From positions 1,426,001-1,490,000 of the forward strand of contig NZ_JAEDAO010000001.1 in NCBI RefSeq assembly GCF_016641735.1: 64,000 nucleotides of DNA. Reading direction: 5' to 3'. The stretch comes from Ramlibacter algicola. GTDB taxonomy: Bacteria > Pseudomonadota > Gammaproteobacteria > Burkholderiales > Burkholderiaceae_C. Below, piece by piece: positions 17,296 to 25,162 of the stretch; within the stretch, counting starts at the first letter, position 1; every line of letters starts with the position of its first letter. Below the pieces are notes generated by a model. It made no database searches. It saw only the letters and a program-made list of their open reading frames with translations, and was not told where the DNA came from. The position numbers were made by a program, and so were the translations under genes.

Positions 17296-17940
17296 TCAAC
17301 GCAGGCGTGCGGTCGCGATGCAATCGTGCACGATGGTGGGCGAGGAGAAGTCGCGCAGCTTGACGACGTGCAGGTCTTCGAAGTTGTCCCGCTCGTGCAC
17401 CAGCCCGACGAAGGGAACGGCTGCTGCGCGTGCCGCCGCCCAGTCGCCGAGGGCATCGCCGAAGAACACCGGGAGTTCGCCGGACGTGGTGGCCCGGACC
17501 TGCATGAGCGCGTCCGCCTTCGGTGTCGACGCGCCGGAGATGGATGCGAAGCACGAAAGAAGCCCGCGCGAGCGCAACTGCTGCCGGACTTCATCGTCGG
17601 GGGCCGAAGAACTCACGTGGAACGTGAACCCGGCAGACGCGAGGAAGCGTTCCACGCCGGGGACGAGCGGGGCGCGCGCCAGCGCAGCATCGAGCGTGCC
17701 GGCGTACTTTGCGAGATAGCGGGGCAACGCGGGACCGGGGTCCGCCACGCCGAGGAACGTCCGGAGGATGTGCGCGATCTTGTGGTCCCGGCGGACACCG
17801 CCGTTGGCCAGGATGTAGGTTTCGATGCGCTGCTTCGTCGCTCTGTCGACGTCGAACAGCGAGAGCATGGCTGCGGCCTTGACCAGCGTCGTCTGCAGGA
17901 TCACGCCGTCCAGGTCCAGGACGACGGTCGTCGCGCTCAT
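17296..17940 (-). CDS. HAD family hydrolase
   Basis: 214 residues. Motif I is VVLDLDGVIL (nucleophile D-x-D), motif II the VSSSAPDDEV region and motif IV FFGDALGDW with the metal-binding acidic pair. A cap domain is inserted after motif I, as in phosphoglycolate-phosphatase-like enzymes. Substrate unknown. Its ATG overlaps the stop of the upstream DUF1345 gene (4 bp), so the two are translationally coupled. Confidence 0.88.
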   Translation of the reverse strand: MSATTVVLDLDGVILQTTLVKAAAMLSLFDVDRATKQRIETYILANGGVRRDHKIAHILRTFLGVADPGPALPRYLAKYAGTLDAALARAPLVPGVERFLASAGFTFHVSSSAPDDEVRQQLRSRGLLSCFASISGASTPKADALMQVRATTSGELPVFFGDALGDWAAARAAAVPFVGLVHERDNFEDLHVVKLRDFSSPTIVHDCIATARLR

Positions 17941-18605
17941 CGCCCGCCCGCGAATCCCGCCGCCATGTTGATCGACAGGCCCAGGATCGCGAGGTTGAAG
18001 AAGAAGCACAGCACCGACTGCACCATGACCGTGGCGCGCATCGCCGTCGTGCGCACGGACACGTCGGAGGTCTGCACGGCCACGCTGATTGTGAGCGCGA
18101 AGTACATGAAGTCCACATAGGACGGCGACTTCAGGCCTTCGGGAAACTCCAGCGGCAGCCGGTGCGCGGGCGACGAGTAGTACAGGTGCGCGTAGTGGAA
18201 CGTGTAGAGCGCGCCGATCAGCAGCCACGACCCCACGACCGTCAGCGCGGTGATGGCGTAGATGAACGGGGCGCTGTCCGGCGAGTCGTTCGCCCGTCCC
18301 AGTTCGGCGACGATCGCCGCCAGGCTCAGGATGGCGGCGCCGCACATCACCACCATCAGGCCGACGCTGCTGGCGTCTTCCTGCTTCGCGATGCCGCGCA
18401 CGCCTTCGGCGCTGGTGCGCATCGTCAGCCAGGCGAACGCCGCGAGGTACGGCCAGACGCCCAGGTTCCACGCCACCAGGACGCGCGCCGTGAACGTCCA
18501 GTCCTTGGGCAGCAGGAAGAACGAGATCGCGCCGGCCACGGTGGCGGCGATGAGACGGGGCCGGTGCAGGCCCACCTGGCGGAAGCGCGCGACGAGCGAA
18601 CTCAT
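17937..18605 (-). CDS. DUF1345 family membrane protein
   Basis: 222 residues with five to six membrane segments. The motifs FHYAHLYY, EFPEGLKSPSYVDFMYFA and VAVQTSDV are the conserved core of DUF1345 proteins, uncharacterised inner-membrane proteins of proteobacteria and actinobacteria. Start at 18605, with the HAD hydrolase directly downstream and overlapping. A terminator of the preceding DUF4870 gene lies just upstream, so the pair has its own promoter. Confidence 0.88.
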   Translation of the reverse strand: MSSLVARFRQVGLHRPRLIAATVAGAISFFLLPKDWTFTARVLVAWNLGVWPYLAAFAWLTMRTSAEGVRGIAKQEDASSVGLMVVMCGAAILSLAAIVAELGRANDSPDSAPFIYAITALTVVGSWLLIGALYTFHYAHLYYSSPAHRLPLEFPEGLKSPSYVDFMYFALTISVAVQTSDVSVRTTAMRATVMVQSVLCFFFNLAILGLSINMAAGFAGGR

Positions 18606-18621
18606 GCGGCGCAGGGTAGCA

Positions 18622-18656
18622 AAGGAAAGGCCCCCGCGGCGGTGCCTGCGGGGGCC
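18622..18656 (-). terminator. Rho-independent terminator of the DUF4870 gene
   Basis: Minus strand: GGCCCCCGC, a loop of about 10 bases, then GCGGGGGCC followed by a T-rich tail (TTTCCTTT). It lies 25 bp beyond the DUF4870 stop codon. Confidence 0.8.
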
Positions 18657-18681
18657 TGTCCGGGCCAGTGGGGCCGCGTGC

Positions 18682-19023
18682 TTACTTGACCAGCCGCAGC
18701 GTCAGCGGGTAGCGGAAGCTCTCGCCGTTGCTGGCCTTGATGGCGGCCATGATGCTGCACACCAGGTTGAACACCATGGGGATGAAGATCAGGAACAGGC
18801 CGATGAACGAGAAGGTCAGGACCATGTAGACGATGAACACCGTGATCTGGAAGTTCAGGGCTTCCTTGGCGTTGTCGGTCGCGAACTCCGCGCCGGCCTC
18901 GGACTTCTTGATCAGGTAGATCACCAGCGGCGCGATCCAGCTGGTGAACAGGCCACCGATGTGGGCCAGGATGGCGAAGGTGCGGTCGGGGGATGCGCTG
19001 GGTGCGACGCTGGCGTTGTCCAT
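18682..19023 (-). CDS. DUF4870 domain membrane protein
   Basis: 113 residues: short polar head, then RTFAILAHIGGLFTSWIAPL, a charged KKSEAGAEFATDNAKEALNFQ loop-helix and two further hydrophobic segments, the DUF4870 (Tic20-like) pattern. Three to four membrane spans in the inner membrane. Monocistronic, with its own terminator. Function of the family is unknown. Confidence 0.93.
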   Translation of the reverse strand: MDNASVAPSASPDRTFAILAHIGGLFTSWIAPLVIYLIKKSEAGAEFATDNAKEALNFQITVFIVYMVLTFSFIGLFLIFIPMVFNLVCSIMAAIKASNGESFRYPLTLRLVK

Positions 19024-19232
19024 GGGGTCCTCTCTCCTCGGGTGGTGGTCTTGGTTGTTGCTCGTCCCCGGCGCGGGCGCGCGAAGGATGAGTTCATTAT
19101 TGATGCGGGCGGCGGGCTTGTAAATGCACGCGAAGGCGGACGGGGCCGGCGGGCCGGCCGGCCGCGCCGTCCCGCAGACCCCCGATCCGGGGGGGATGGC
19201 GGCGCCCCGCGCGCGGGTACAGTGCCTCTACC

Positions 19233-19898
19233 GTGACCGTCCGTCCCTTCCTGCTGCGCGCCCTGGAGCGCGCCGAGCACCGCAACACCGAACTGCAGCA
19301 GCGGCTGGACGAGCAGCGGCGCCTGGCCTCGGACCTGAGCGACGACCTCGGCCCCTCGCTGATGGCGCTGGTGCAGGCGGGCCAGTCCGGCACCGCGCCC
19401 GACCGCATCGCCAGCCTCGCGCGCAAGGCACTGCAGGACATGCGGCTGTCGGTGCGCGGCCTCACTGCCCCGGCCGCGACGCCGCAGGAGGTGCTGGCCG
19501 ACTGGCGCGCCGAATGCGTCGAGGCGCTGGCCGCCGCCGGCATCGAAGTCGAGTGGGACGTCGCCGAACCGCCCGAAGGGGCGCAGCTGCCCGCCCGCAG
19601 CCAGGTGCAGCTGACGCGCATCCTGCGCGAGGCGGTCGCCAACGTCGTCCGCCACAGCGGCGCCAGGCGCTGCTCCGTACGCATCCGCTTCCTGGCCGCA
19701 GCCCTTCGCCTGGAGGTGTCCGACGACGGCCGCGGGCTCGCGTCGCCTGCCGCCGCACGGTCGGGCCTGGGCCTGGCCCAGGTCGAGCGCCGGGCCCGGC
19801 AGCTGGGCGGCTCGCACGGGCTGGACACCGGCCCGCTGGGCGGCCTGCGGCTGCTGGTCGACGTGCCGATGCCGCAACCGGAAGCGCAGGCGGCGTGA
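19233..19898 (+). CDS. Sensor-kinase-like ATPase lacking the phosphoacceptor His
   Basis: 221 residues: N-terminal coiled region, a HisKA_3-like helix, then a HATPase_c domain (NVVRHSGARRC N-box, DDGRGL G1 box, GLGLAQVERRA G2). In NarX/DegS-type kinases the dimer helix reads ELHDxLG; here it is DLSDDLG, with Ser36 at the His position. No sensor domain or membrane segment. GTG start at 19233. Its stop overlaps the ATG of the response regulator, so the two are partners. It may be a phosphatase, a pseudokinase or work with another phosphodonor. Confidence 0.88.
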   Translation: MTVRPFLLRALERAEHRNTELQQRLDEQRRLASDLSDDLGPSLMALVQAGQSGTAPDRIASLARKALQDMRLSVRGLTAPAATPQEVLADWRAECVEALAAAGIEVEWDVAEPPEGAQLPARSQVQLTRILREAVANVVRHSGARRCSVRIRFLAAALRLEVSDDGRGLASPAAARSGLGLAQVERRARQLGGSHGLDTGPLGGLRLLVDVPMPQPEAQAA

Positions 19899-20566
19899 TG
19901 CGGCAGGCACTCATCGTCGAGGACCTGCCCGACGTGCGCGAGTGGCTCGCGGACGTCGCGCGGTCCGCGTTCCCCGAACTGGAAGTCACCACCGCCGCCC
20001 GCGCGGAGGAGGGGCTCGCGCAGGCGGCGTCGAAGCGCTTCGACCTCGCGCTGGTCGACCTGGGCCTGCCGGACGGCAACGGCATCGACATCGTGCGGGC
20101 GCTGCGGCGCGAGCAGCCCGATTGCCTGGCCGTCGTGGTCACGATCTACGACGACGACGACCACCTGTTCCCGGCGCTGCAGGCCGGCGCGTTCGGCTAC
20201 CTGCTCAAGGAACAGGCCCGCGAGGCGTTGGTCGCGCAGCTGCTGCGCATCGCCGACGGCGAGCCGCCCCTGTCACCGCCGATCGCGCGGCGCGTGCTGT
20301 CCCTGTTCGGCCAGGCCGGCGCGCCCCTGCCGCCCCCGAAGGCCGAGCCGCAGACGCTTCCGCCCAGCCCGGTGCGGCTGAGCGAGAAGGAAACGGTGGT
20401 GCTGCAGCGCGTCGCCAAGGGCTACACCTTGCCCGAAATCGCGCAGCAACTCGGCCTGTCCCGCCACACGATCGCCGAGCACATCAAGCACATCTACCGC
20501 AAGCTGGACGTTTCTTCGCGCGCCGAAGCGACGCTGGAAGCTGCTCGCCGCGGGCTCGTGCGCTGA
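19898..20566 (+). CDS. LuxR/NarL-type response regulator
   Basis: 222 residues: receiver domain 1-120 (VEDLPDV acidic pocket, LVDLGLPDGNG phosphoacceptor Asp, conserved Thr and Lys in VTIYDDDD and LLKEQ), proline-rich linker, and GerE helix-turn-helix (LSEKETVVLQRVAKGYTLPE, then GLSRHTIAEHIKHIYRKL). DNA-binding transcription factor coupled by a TGATG overlap to the kinase-like gene. Followed by a REP pair. Targets unknown. Confidence 0.95.
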   Translation: MRQALIVEDLPDVREWLADVARSAFPELEVTTAARAEEGLAQAASKRFDLALVDLGLPDGNGIDIVRALRREQPDCLAVVVTIYDDDDHLFPALQAGAFGYLLKEQAREALVAQLLRIADGEPPLSPPIARRVLSLFGQAGAPLPPPKAEPQTLPPSPVRLSEKETVVLQRVAKGYTLPEIAQQLGLSRHTIAEHIKHIYRKLDVSSRAEATLEAARRGLVR

Positions 20567-20575
20567 CGACATGCC

Positions 20576-20661
20576 GTCATTCCCGCGAAGGCGGGAATCC
20601 ACCGCTTTTCGATGGACCGCTGGTCGGGAAGCGGTGGGCCCCCGCCTCCGAGGGGACGACG
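20576..20661. repeat. REP/BIME-type element pair
   Basis: CCCGCGAAGGCGGG-core palindrome and an inverted CCCCCGCCTCCGAGGGGAC unit, beginning 10 bp after the response regulator stop and running up to the stop of the convergent DUF3606 gene. Confidence 0.8.
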
Positions 20662-20665
20662 GGTT

Positions 20666-20878
20666 TCAGTTCCCCGACGGCCGCTCCGAACGCGCCTGCC
20701 GCTTCGCCTCGATGTGCGCCCGCACGCGATCCGCGCGGTCGCCGACGGCGGCGACGGCTTCCTTCACCTGTTTCTCGCTGGCGTTGAAGTGCCGGGCCCA
20801 CGCGCACACGGCGTAGTCCCAGCTGACGTCGACGTGATCGACCTTCTCGGGGTTCGGTGTGGTGGCGGTTTCCGGCAT
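20666..20878 (-). CDS. DUF3606 domain protein
   Basis: 70 residues: polar N-terminus, then VDVSWDYAVCAWARHFNASEKQ and VKEAVAAVGDRADRVRAHI, the DUF3606 pattern (WA..F..S...v..AV..vG..a..V..hi). Small helical cytoplasmic protein, common in Burkholderiales and Rhizobiales, function unknown, often general-stress-linked. Confidence 0.88.
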   Translation of the reverse strand: MPETATTPNPEKVDHVDVSWDYAVCAWARHFNASEKQVKEAVAAVGDRADRVRAHIEAKRQARSERPSGN

Positions 20879-20985
20879 GCCGGGATCGTAGGCAGCCCGG
20901 CCGGGCGCTGGTGTAGGACGGCAGTGCTGCCGGGCATGCGACGGGACGACCGCAGGGTGTCGGCGCGTGGTACCTTCGACTACAT

Positions 20986-21318
20986 ATGGCCGCGCCGGCT
21001 CCCACCTTCGAAGTACGCTTGGCCGCGCTGCGGGCGGACTGGCGGGCGCATTTGCCGGACCGCCTGCACGAGTTGCGCGCGGCCCTGGACGCCTGCCGCG
21101 CCGCCCCCGCCGACGCCGGCGCGATCGAGGACCTGCACCGGCGCGTGCACACGCTGGCCGGGGCGGCCGGCACCTTCGGGCTGCCGCAGCTGTCCACGCA
21201 AGCCAAGGCCCTCGAGCACGGCCTCGAGGCGCTGATGGAGCGCCCCGCGCGCACCGCGGCCGATTTCGACACCGCCCAAGCGGCCCTGGACGCGCTGCCC
21301 GCGAGCGGGGAGGCCTGA
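20986..21318 (+). CDS. Hpt (histidine phosphotransfer) domain protein
   Basis: 110 residues forming a four-helix Hpt bundle; the phospho-His is His55 in RRVHTLAGAAGTFG, the standard H-x-L-x-G-x(2)-x-F-G motif. It relays phosphate between a hybrid kinase (not encoded next to it) and a response regulator, most likely the receiver-phosphatase encoded 3 bp downstream. First gene of the co-directional cluster extending to the DUF3131 genes. Functionally comparable to HptB of Pseudomonas aeruginosa. Confidence 0.92.
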   Translation: MAAPAPTFEVRLAALRADWRAHLPDRLHELRAALDACRAAPADAGAIEDLHRRVHTLAGAAGTFGLPQLSTQAKALEHGLEALMERPARTAADFDTAQAALDALPASGEA

Positions 21319-21321
21319 GGC

Positions 21322-22500
21322 TTGGAGTTGCGCGTCCTGGTCGTCGACGACGACCCGATGATCCGGGCGGTGCTGGCCGCCTTCTTCGAATCCCGGGGCT
21401 GCGCGGTGCAGGAAAGCACCGACGGCGAGGACGCGCTCGGCCACCTGCGCGGCGGCGACTACAACCTGGTGGTCACCGACCGCCTGATGCCGCGCATGGA
21501 CGGCCTGGCCTTGTGCCGCGCCATCCGCGTGATGCCCTCGCGCGCCTACGTCTACTGCATCATGCTCACCGGCTCCGGCCACGAGAGCGCGCTGGTCGCC
21601 GCGATGGAAGCGGGCGTCGACGACTTCATCACCAAGCCGCTGCAGGTCGCCGAACTCGGCGCCCGGTTGCGCGCGGCCGAACGCGTGCTGGCACTCGAAG
21701 AAGGACTCGCCGCGCGCAACGAGGAACTCTCGCGCGCCTACGGGCAACTCAGCCGCGACCTCGACCTCGCGCGGGCGCTGCAGCGCTCGCAACTTCCGCC
21801 GCCGCAGGCCTTCGGCCGCGTGCGCTGCGAAGGCTGGTTCGAGGCGTCCAGCTTCGTCGGCGGCGACCTGTACGACTCGTTCGCGCTGGGCGACCGGCTG
21901 GTGGGCTTCTACCTCGCCGACATCTCGGGCCACGGCGTGGCGGCCGCGATGATGGCCGTCGCGACGCAACACCAGCTGCGCGCCGCGTCCAACGAAGTGG
22001 TCCGCGCCATCGCGCCCGATGCCTCGCTGGGGCAGGCGGCGCTGGACATCGTGCAGCGCTACAACGACCGCTTCCTGCGCACCAACGAGACGGGGATGTA
22101 CCTCACGCTGGTGTACGGCTTGCTCGATCGCGTCAGCGGCCGGCTCGCGCTGGTGGGCGCCGGGCATCCGCCGCCGTTGCTCGCGCAGCCGGGCGACACG
22201 ACGTTCACTCCTGTCGGCGAAGGCAGCGTGCCGGTCGGCATCCTCCCCGCCCCGGGCTGGGAGGCGCAGGAACTGCAGGTCCGGCCCGGCACCCGGCTGG
22301 TGCTGTACTCGGACGGCATCACGGAATGCGTCGATGCCTCGGGCGCGGCGTTCGGCGACCAGCGCCTGCAGCAAGTGCTGGCGCGCGAACGCGCCGCGTC
22401 GCCCACGCAAACCTGCGCCGCCGTCGGCGCGGCGCTGCACGCCTGGCACCCGGGCGACTTCGACGACGACGTGACGCTGCTGGTCGTGGAGGTCGGTTGA
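21322..22500 (+). CDS. Response regulator with PP2C (SpoIIE/RsbU-type) phosphatase domain
   Basis: 392 residues: receiver 1-120 (VVDDDP, Asp53 in VVTDRLMPRMDG, Lys in FITKPL), a coiled linker (about 130-160), then a PP2C phosphatase with GGDLYDSF, ADISGHGVAAAMM, YSDGITECVD and FDDDVTLLVVEV metal-site motifs. Known relatives (RsbU, HsbR, SypE) dephosphorylate STAS proteins. TTG start at 21322, 3 bp after the Hpt stop. Predicted to activate the STAS protein at 24378 when phosphorylated through the Hpt protein. Confidence 0.94.
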   Translation: MELRVLVVDDDPMIRAVLAAFFESRGCAVQESTDGEDALGHLRGGDYNLVVTDRLMPRMDGLALCRAIRVMPSRAYVYCIMLTGSGHESALVAAMEAGVDDFITKPLQVAELGARLRAAERVLALEEGLAARNEELSRAYGQLSRDLDLARALQRSQLPPPQAFGRVRCEGWFEASSFVGGDLYDSFALGDRLVGFYLADISGHGVAAAMMAVATQHQLRAASNEVVRAIAPDASLGQAALDIVQRYNDRFLRTNETGMYLTLVYGLLDRVSGRLALVGAGHPPPLLAQPGDTTFTPVGEGSVPVGILPAPGWEAQELQVRPGTRLVLYSDGITECVDASGAAFGDQRLQQVLARERAASPTQTCAAVGAALHAWHPGDFDDDVTLLVVEVG

Positions 22501-22503
22501 CGC

Positions 22504-23391
22504 ATGCGGGTGCGTTCGGCCTGCCGGCGCCTGGCGGTGCTGGTCGCGATCTCCGCCGCCGGGTCCGCCATGGCTGACTGGCAGCTCGCTCACGACGAGG
22601 ACTTCGCGCGTGCCGGCGCGCTGGACGCGGCGTTCTGGCGCCTCGAGACCGGCTGGCTGCGCAACCAGGAAGACCAGTACTACAGCGACCGCAACGTGGC
22701 CGTCGAAGGCGGCGTGCTGCGGCTGCAGGCGCGGCGCGAGTCCGTGCCGAACGCGCAGTGGCGCGCCGGATCGCGCGACTGGCGCACGTCGCGCAAGGCC
22801 AGCACGTACACGTCCGCGTCGCTCATGGCGCGCGAGCCGATGCAGTTCGGCCGCGTCGAAGTGGTGGCGCGCACGCCATCCGGACCGGGCGTGTGGCCCG
22901 CCATCTGGCTGGTGCACGAAGGCGAGGGCGTCTACGGCGAGATCGACGTGTTCGAAGCCGTGGGCAAGCACCCGGACACCGTGTTCGCCGGCGTGCACTG
23001 GGGCCGCGAGCCGCGCACGCGCAAGCACCGCAACGACAGCCGCGTGGTGCCGGGATTCGAAGGCAACTGGCACACGCACACGCTGGAATGGACGCCGCAG
23101 GCGATCGTCGTCTCGCTCGATGGCCAGCCCTGGTTCCGCTTCGATCCCGACGAAGCGAAGCTGCCCAGCGGCGCCGACCCCCTGCGCCAGCCGATGCGCC
23201 TGCGCATCAACCTCGCGCTGGGCGGCACCTGGGGCGGCCCGATCGATGCACCGCTGCCCGCGAATTTCGACATCCGCTCGGTGCGGGTGTGGCGCTGGGT
23301 CGCGGGCAGCATGGCCGTCGCGCCGCCGAAAGCGGACGAACTACCGCGGCCCGTCGAGCGGCCAGTGCCGGCGATGCGATGGGCACGTTGA
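22504..23391 (+). CDS. Exported glycoside hydrolase family 16 enzyme
   Basis: 295 residues with a signal peptide (to about Ala24). The GH16 catalytic block E-I-D-V-F-E is at residues 146-151 (nucleophile Glu146, acid/base Glu151) after the GPGVWPAIWLVHEG segment. GH16 enzymes cut beta-1,3 or mixed beta-1,3/1,4 glucans, agar or carrageenan; with a glucan-synthase-like gene downstream, a beta-glucanase trimming the cluster's own polymer is most likely. Starts 3 bp after the phosphatase stop; its stop overlaps the next start. Confidence 0.93.
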   Translation: MRVRSACRRLAVLVAISAAGSAMADWQLAHDEDFARAGALDAAFWRLETGWLRNQEDQYYSDRNVAVEGGVLRLQARRESVPNAQWRAGSRDWRTSRKASTYTSASLMAREPMQFGRVEVVARTPSGPGVWPAIWLVHEGEGVYGEIDVFEAVGKHPDTVFAGVHWGREPRTRKHRNDSRVVPGFEGNWHTHTLEWTPQAIVVSLDGQPWFRFDPDEAKLPSGADPLRQPMRLRINLALGGTWGGPIDAPLPANFDIRSVRVWRWVAGSMAVAPPKADELPRPVERPVPAMRWAR

Positions 23392-24320
23392 TGCGAGTTG
23401 CCCTCATCACGCTGCTGCTCGCGTGCGGCCTCGTCCACGCGCAGGACGTGCAAGGCCTGCCCGATCGCATGCAGCGCGGCGGCACCTTCGTCGAGCCGCC
23501 GGCCGAAGTCGACCCGGCGTTCACGCCGTTGGGCCCGAACCAGCCGGGCGCGGTACCGTGGAAGGAGCCCGAGTTCTCGCTGCGCCTGAGCCTGGATCTG
23601 CCGCTGCGCAGCGGCGCGCCGGCCGGCGCGGGCACGCAAGGCTCACGTGCCGGCTCGGCGACGGCGCAGGCGCTGCTGCGGTGGCGACCGTTCGAATCGA
23701 ATCGCGCGTGGTTCGTGCAAGGCGCCGCGTTCTCTTACCTGCACCGGGACCGCCAGCGTTCGTGGGATCCCGACTTCACCTATGCCTTCGGCTACGACGA
23801 CGGCCAATTGGGGCACTGGGCGTTCATCTACGCCAACTACACCGGCACCCGCTGGTCGCCCGATGGCGCCCGCGGCGAGCGCCGCTGGAACTTCGACCAG
23901 GGGCAGTGGAGCGCCATCTACCGCTTCGGCCTGCCCGAGCCGCTGCAGCCGCTGCTGCTCGCCGGTGACGGCGACCACGCGACCTGCCATGCCGACGGCA
24001 ACTACGTGCCGCGCTTCACGCAGCAGTCGGGTGGCATCGCCAGCGGCAAGGTGTCGTTCGCGCTGGGCTGCCGCTACGACCGGCCCGAGGGCTGGTTCGC
24101 GCACTTCACCGGCTTCGCCTGGCCCGACACGGGCCAGCAGCAGCCCTGGGATCCCGACTACACCTACGGCTTCGGCTGGACCGCGCCGGGCGACCCGCAC
24201 GCGTTCACCATCCAGTACGCCAACTACTCGGGCAATCGCTGGCCGGGCCGCGCGCGGGGGCTGGGCGAAGGCCAGGTCCGCAGCGGCAGCATCAACATCA
24301 GCTGGGGAGCCACCTGGTGA
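23391..24320 (+). CDS. Putative outer membrane beta-barrel protein with internal duplication
   Basis: 309 residues with signal peptide (LITLLLACGLVHA). Strongly alternating aromatic strands and a C-terminal Trp typical of barrel proteins. Two copies of one motif are seen: SWDPDFTYAFGYDD...YANYTGTRW (about 125-155) and PWDPDYTYGFGWTA...YANYSGNRW (about 253-284). No named family is recognised. In this operon it could be the export porin or a surface anchor for the polysaccharide. ATG overlaps the GH16 stop; a start 12 bases upstream is possible. Confidence 0.78.
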   Translation: MRVALITLLLACGLVHAQDVQGLPDRMQRGGTFVEPPAEVDPAFTPLGPNQPGAVPWKEPEFSLRLSLDLPLRSGAPAGAGTQGSRAGSATAQALLRWRPFESNRAWFVQGAAFSYLHRDRQRSWDPDFTYAFGYDDGQLGHWAFIYANYTGTRWSPDGARGERRWNFDQGQWSAIYRFGLPEPLQPLLLAGDGDHATCHADGNYVPRFTQQSGGIASGKVSFALGCRYDRPEGWFAHFTGFAWPDTGQQQPWDPDYTYGFGWTAPGDPHAFTIQYANYSGNRWPGRARGLGEGQVRSGSINISWGATW

Positions 24321-24377
24321 CGCGATTCGCCTACAGTTGCAGCGCCGCGCGCGCACCCGCCACAGGAGACTGACAGC

Positions 24378-24719
24378 TTGGACCTCATCGACATCGACCG
24401 CGGCGCCTCCGTTCCCGTCGTCGTCCCCCGCGTGAAGCGCCTCGACGCCTCCGTCGCGCCCGCCTTCAAGCAGCAGGTGGTGCAACTCGTGCAAGCGGGC
24501 GAGAAGCGCCTCGTGCTCGATCTGGGCAGCGTCGAGTTCCTCGACTCCAGCGGCCTCGGCGCGCTGGTCTCGATCCTGAAAGCGCTTGGCGCGCAGGGCA
24601 CGCTCGCCGTGTGCAACGCGCGCGGCCCGGTGCTGAGCCTGTTCCACCTCACGCGCATGGACAAGGTGTTCGCCATCGACGCCGACCGTGCCACGGCGCT
24701 GGCCCGCGCCGGAGCCTGA
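24378..24719 (+). CDS. STAS domain protein (anti-sigma factor antagonist, RsbV/HsbA-like)
   Basis: 113 residues, STAS fold. VLDLGSVEFLDSSGLGAL is the phosphorylation block; Ser57/Ser58 are the predicted phosphosites for the RsbW-like kinase encoded next. TTG start at 24378 with a good AGGAG ribosome binding site. When dephosphorylated by the PP2C protein it should bind the kinase or another client. Part of the partner-switching module inserted in the middle of the polysaccharide genes. Confidence 0.93.
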   Translation: MDLIDIDRGASVPVVVPRVKRLDASVAPAFKQQVVQLVQAGEKRLVLDLGSVEFLDSSGLGALVSILKALGAQGTLAVCNARGPVLSLFHLTRMDKVFAIDADRATALARAGA

Positions 24720-24726
24720 GGCTTCC

Positions 24727-25155
24727 ATGCAAGAAGCCGAGCTGCGGGTGCCCTCCACGCTGGAGGCGGTCGCCCAAGCGACGCAGCAGTTGCGCGCGCT
24801 GCTCCCGGACTGGCTCTCCGGCTCGGAAGCCGATGCCATCGAGCTCGCGATTGCCGAGGCGCTGACCAACGTCGTGCAGCACGGTTATGCCGGCCAGCCG
24901 GGGCACGAGATCCGGCTGCGCGTGCGCGAGCGCGACGCCGCCGTCGAGATCGACCTGTGGGACCAGGGCCGCCCGATCCCGCGCGAGCGGCTGCGCAACG
25001 CCGACGCGAACACCACGTTCCAGTTCGATCCCACGGATCTTGCCGGCCTGCCGGAGGGCGGCATGGGCCTGGCCCTGATCAAGTCCGCCTTCCACGAGGT
25101 CCGCTACGGCAGCCGCGATGGAACGAATCGCCTGCACCTCGTACGCCGGCTCTGA
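24727..25155 (+). CDS. RsbW-like serine kinase / anti-sigma factor
   Basis: 142 residues, HATPase_c_2 (GHKL) fold: ELAIAEALTNVVQHGYAG is the N-box, DLWDQGRPIP the G1 box and GGMGLALIKSAFHEV the lid/G2 box. Expected to phosphorylate the STAS protein encoded 8 bp upstream and, when free, bind a target. No sigma factor is encoded nearby, so the client may be unusual, for example the glycosyltransferase machinery. The start at 24727 gives a normal family length. Confidence 0.92.
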   Translation: MQEAELRVPSTLEAVAQATQQLRALLPDWLSGSEADAIELAIAEALTNVVQHGYAGQPGHEIRLRVRERDAAVEIDLWDQGRPIPRERLRNADANTTFQFDPTDLAGLPEGGMGLALIKSAFHEVRYGSRDGTNRLHLVRRL

Positions 25156-25162
25156 ATTTCCG

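Noticed and set aside
24378..25155. General stress sigma-factor regulation operon
   Set aside because: No sigma factor gene follows the STAS/RsbW pair; polysaccharide genes do.
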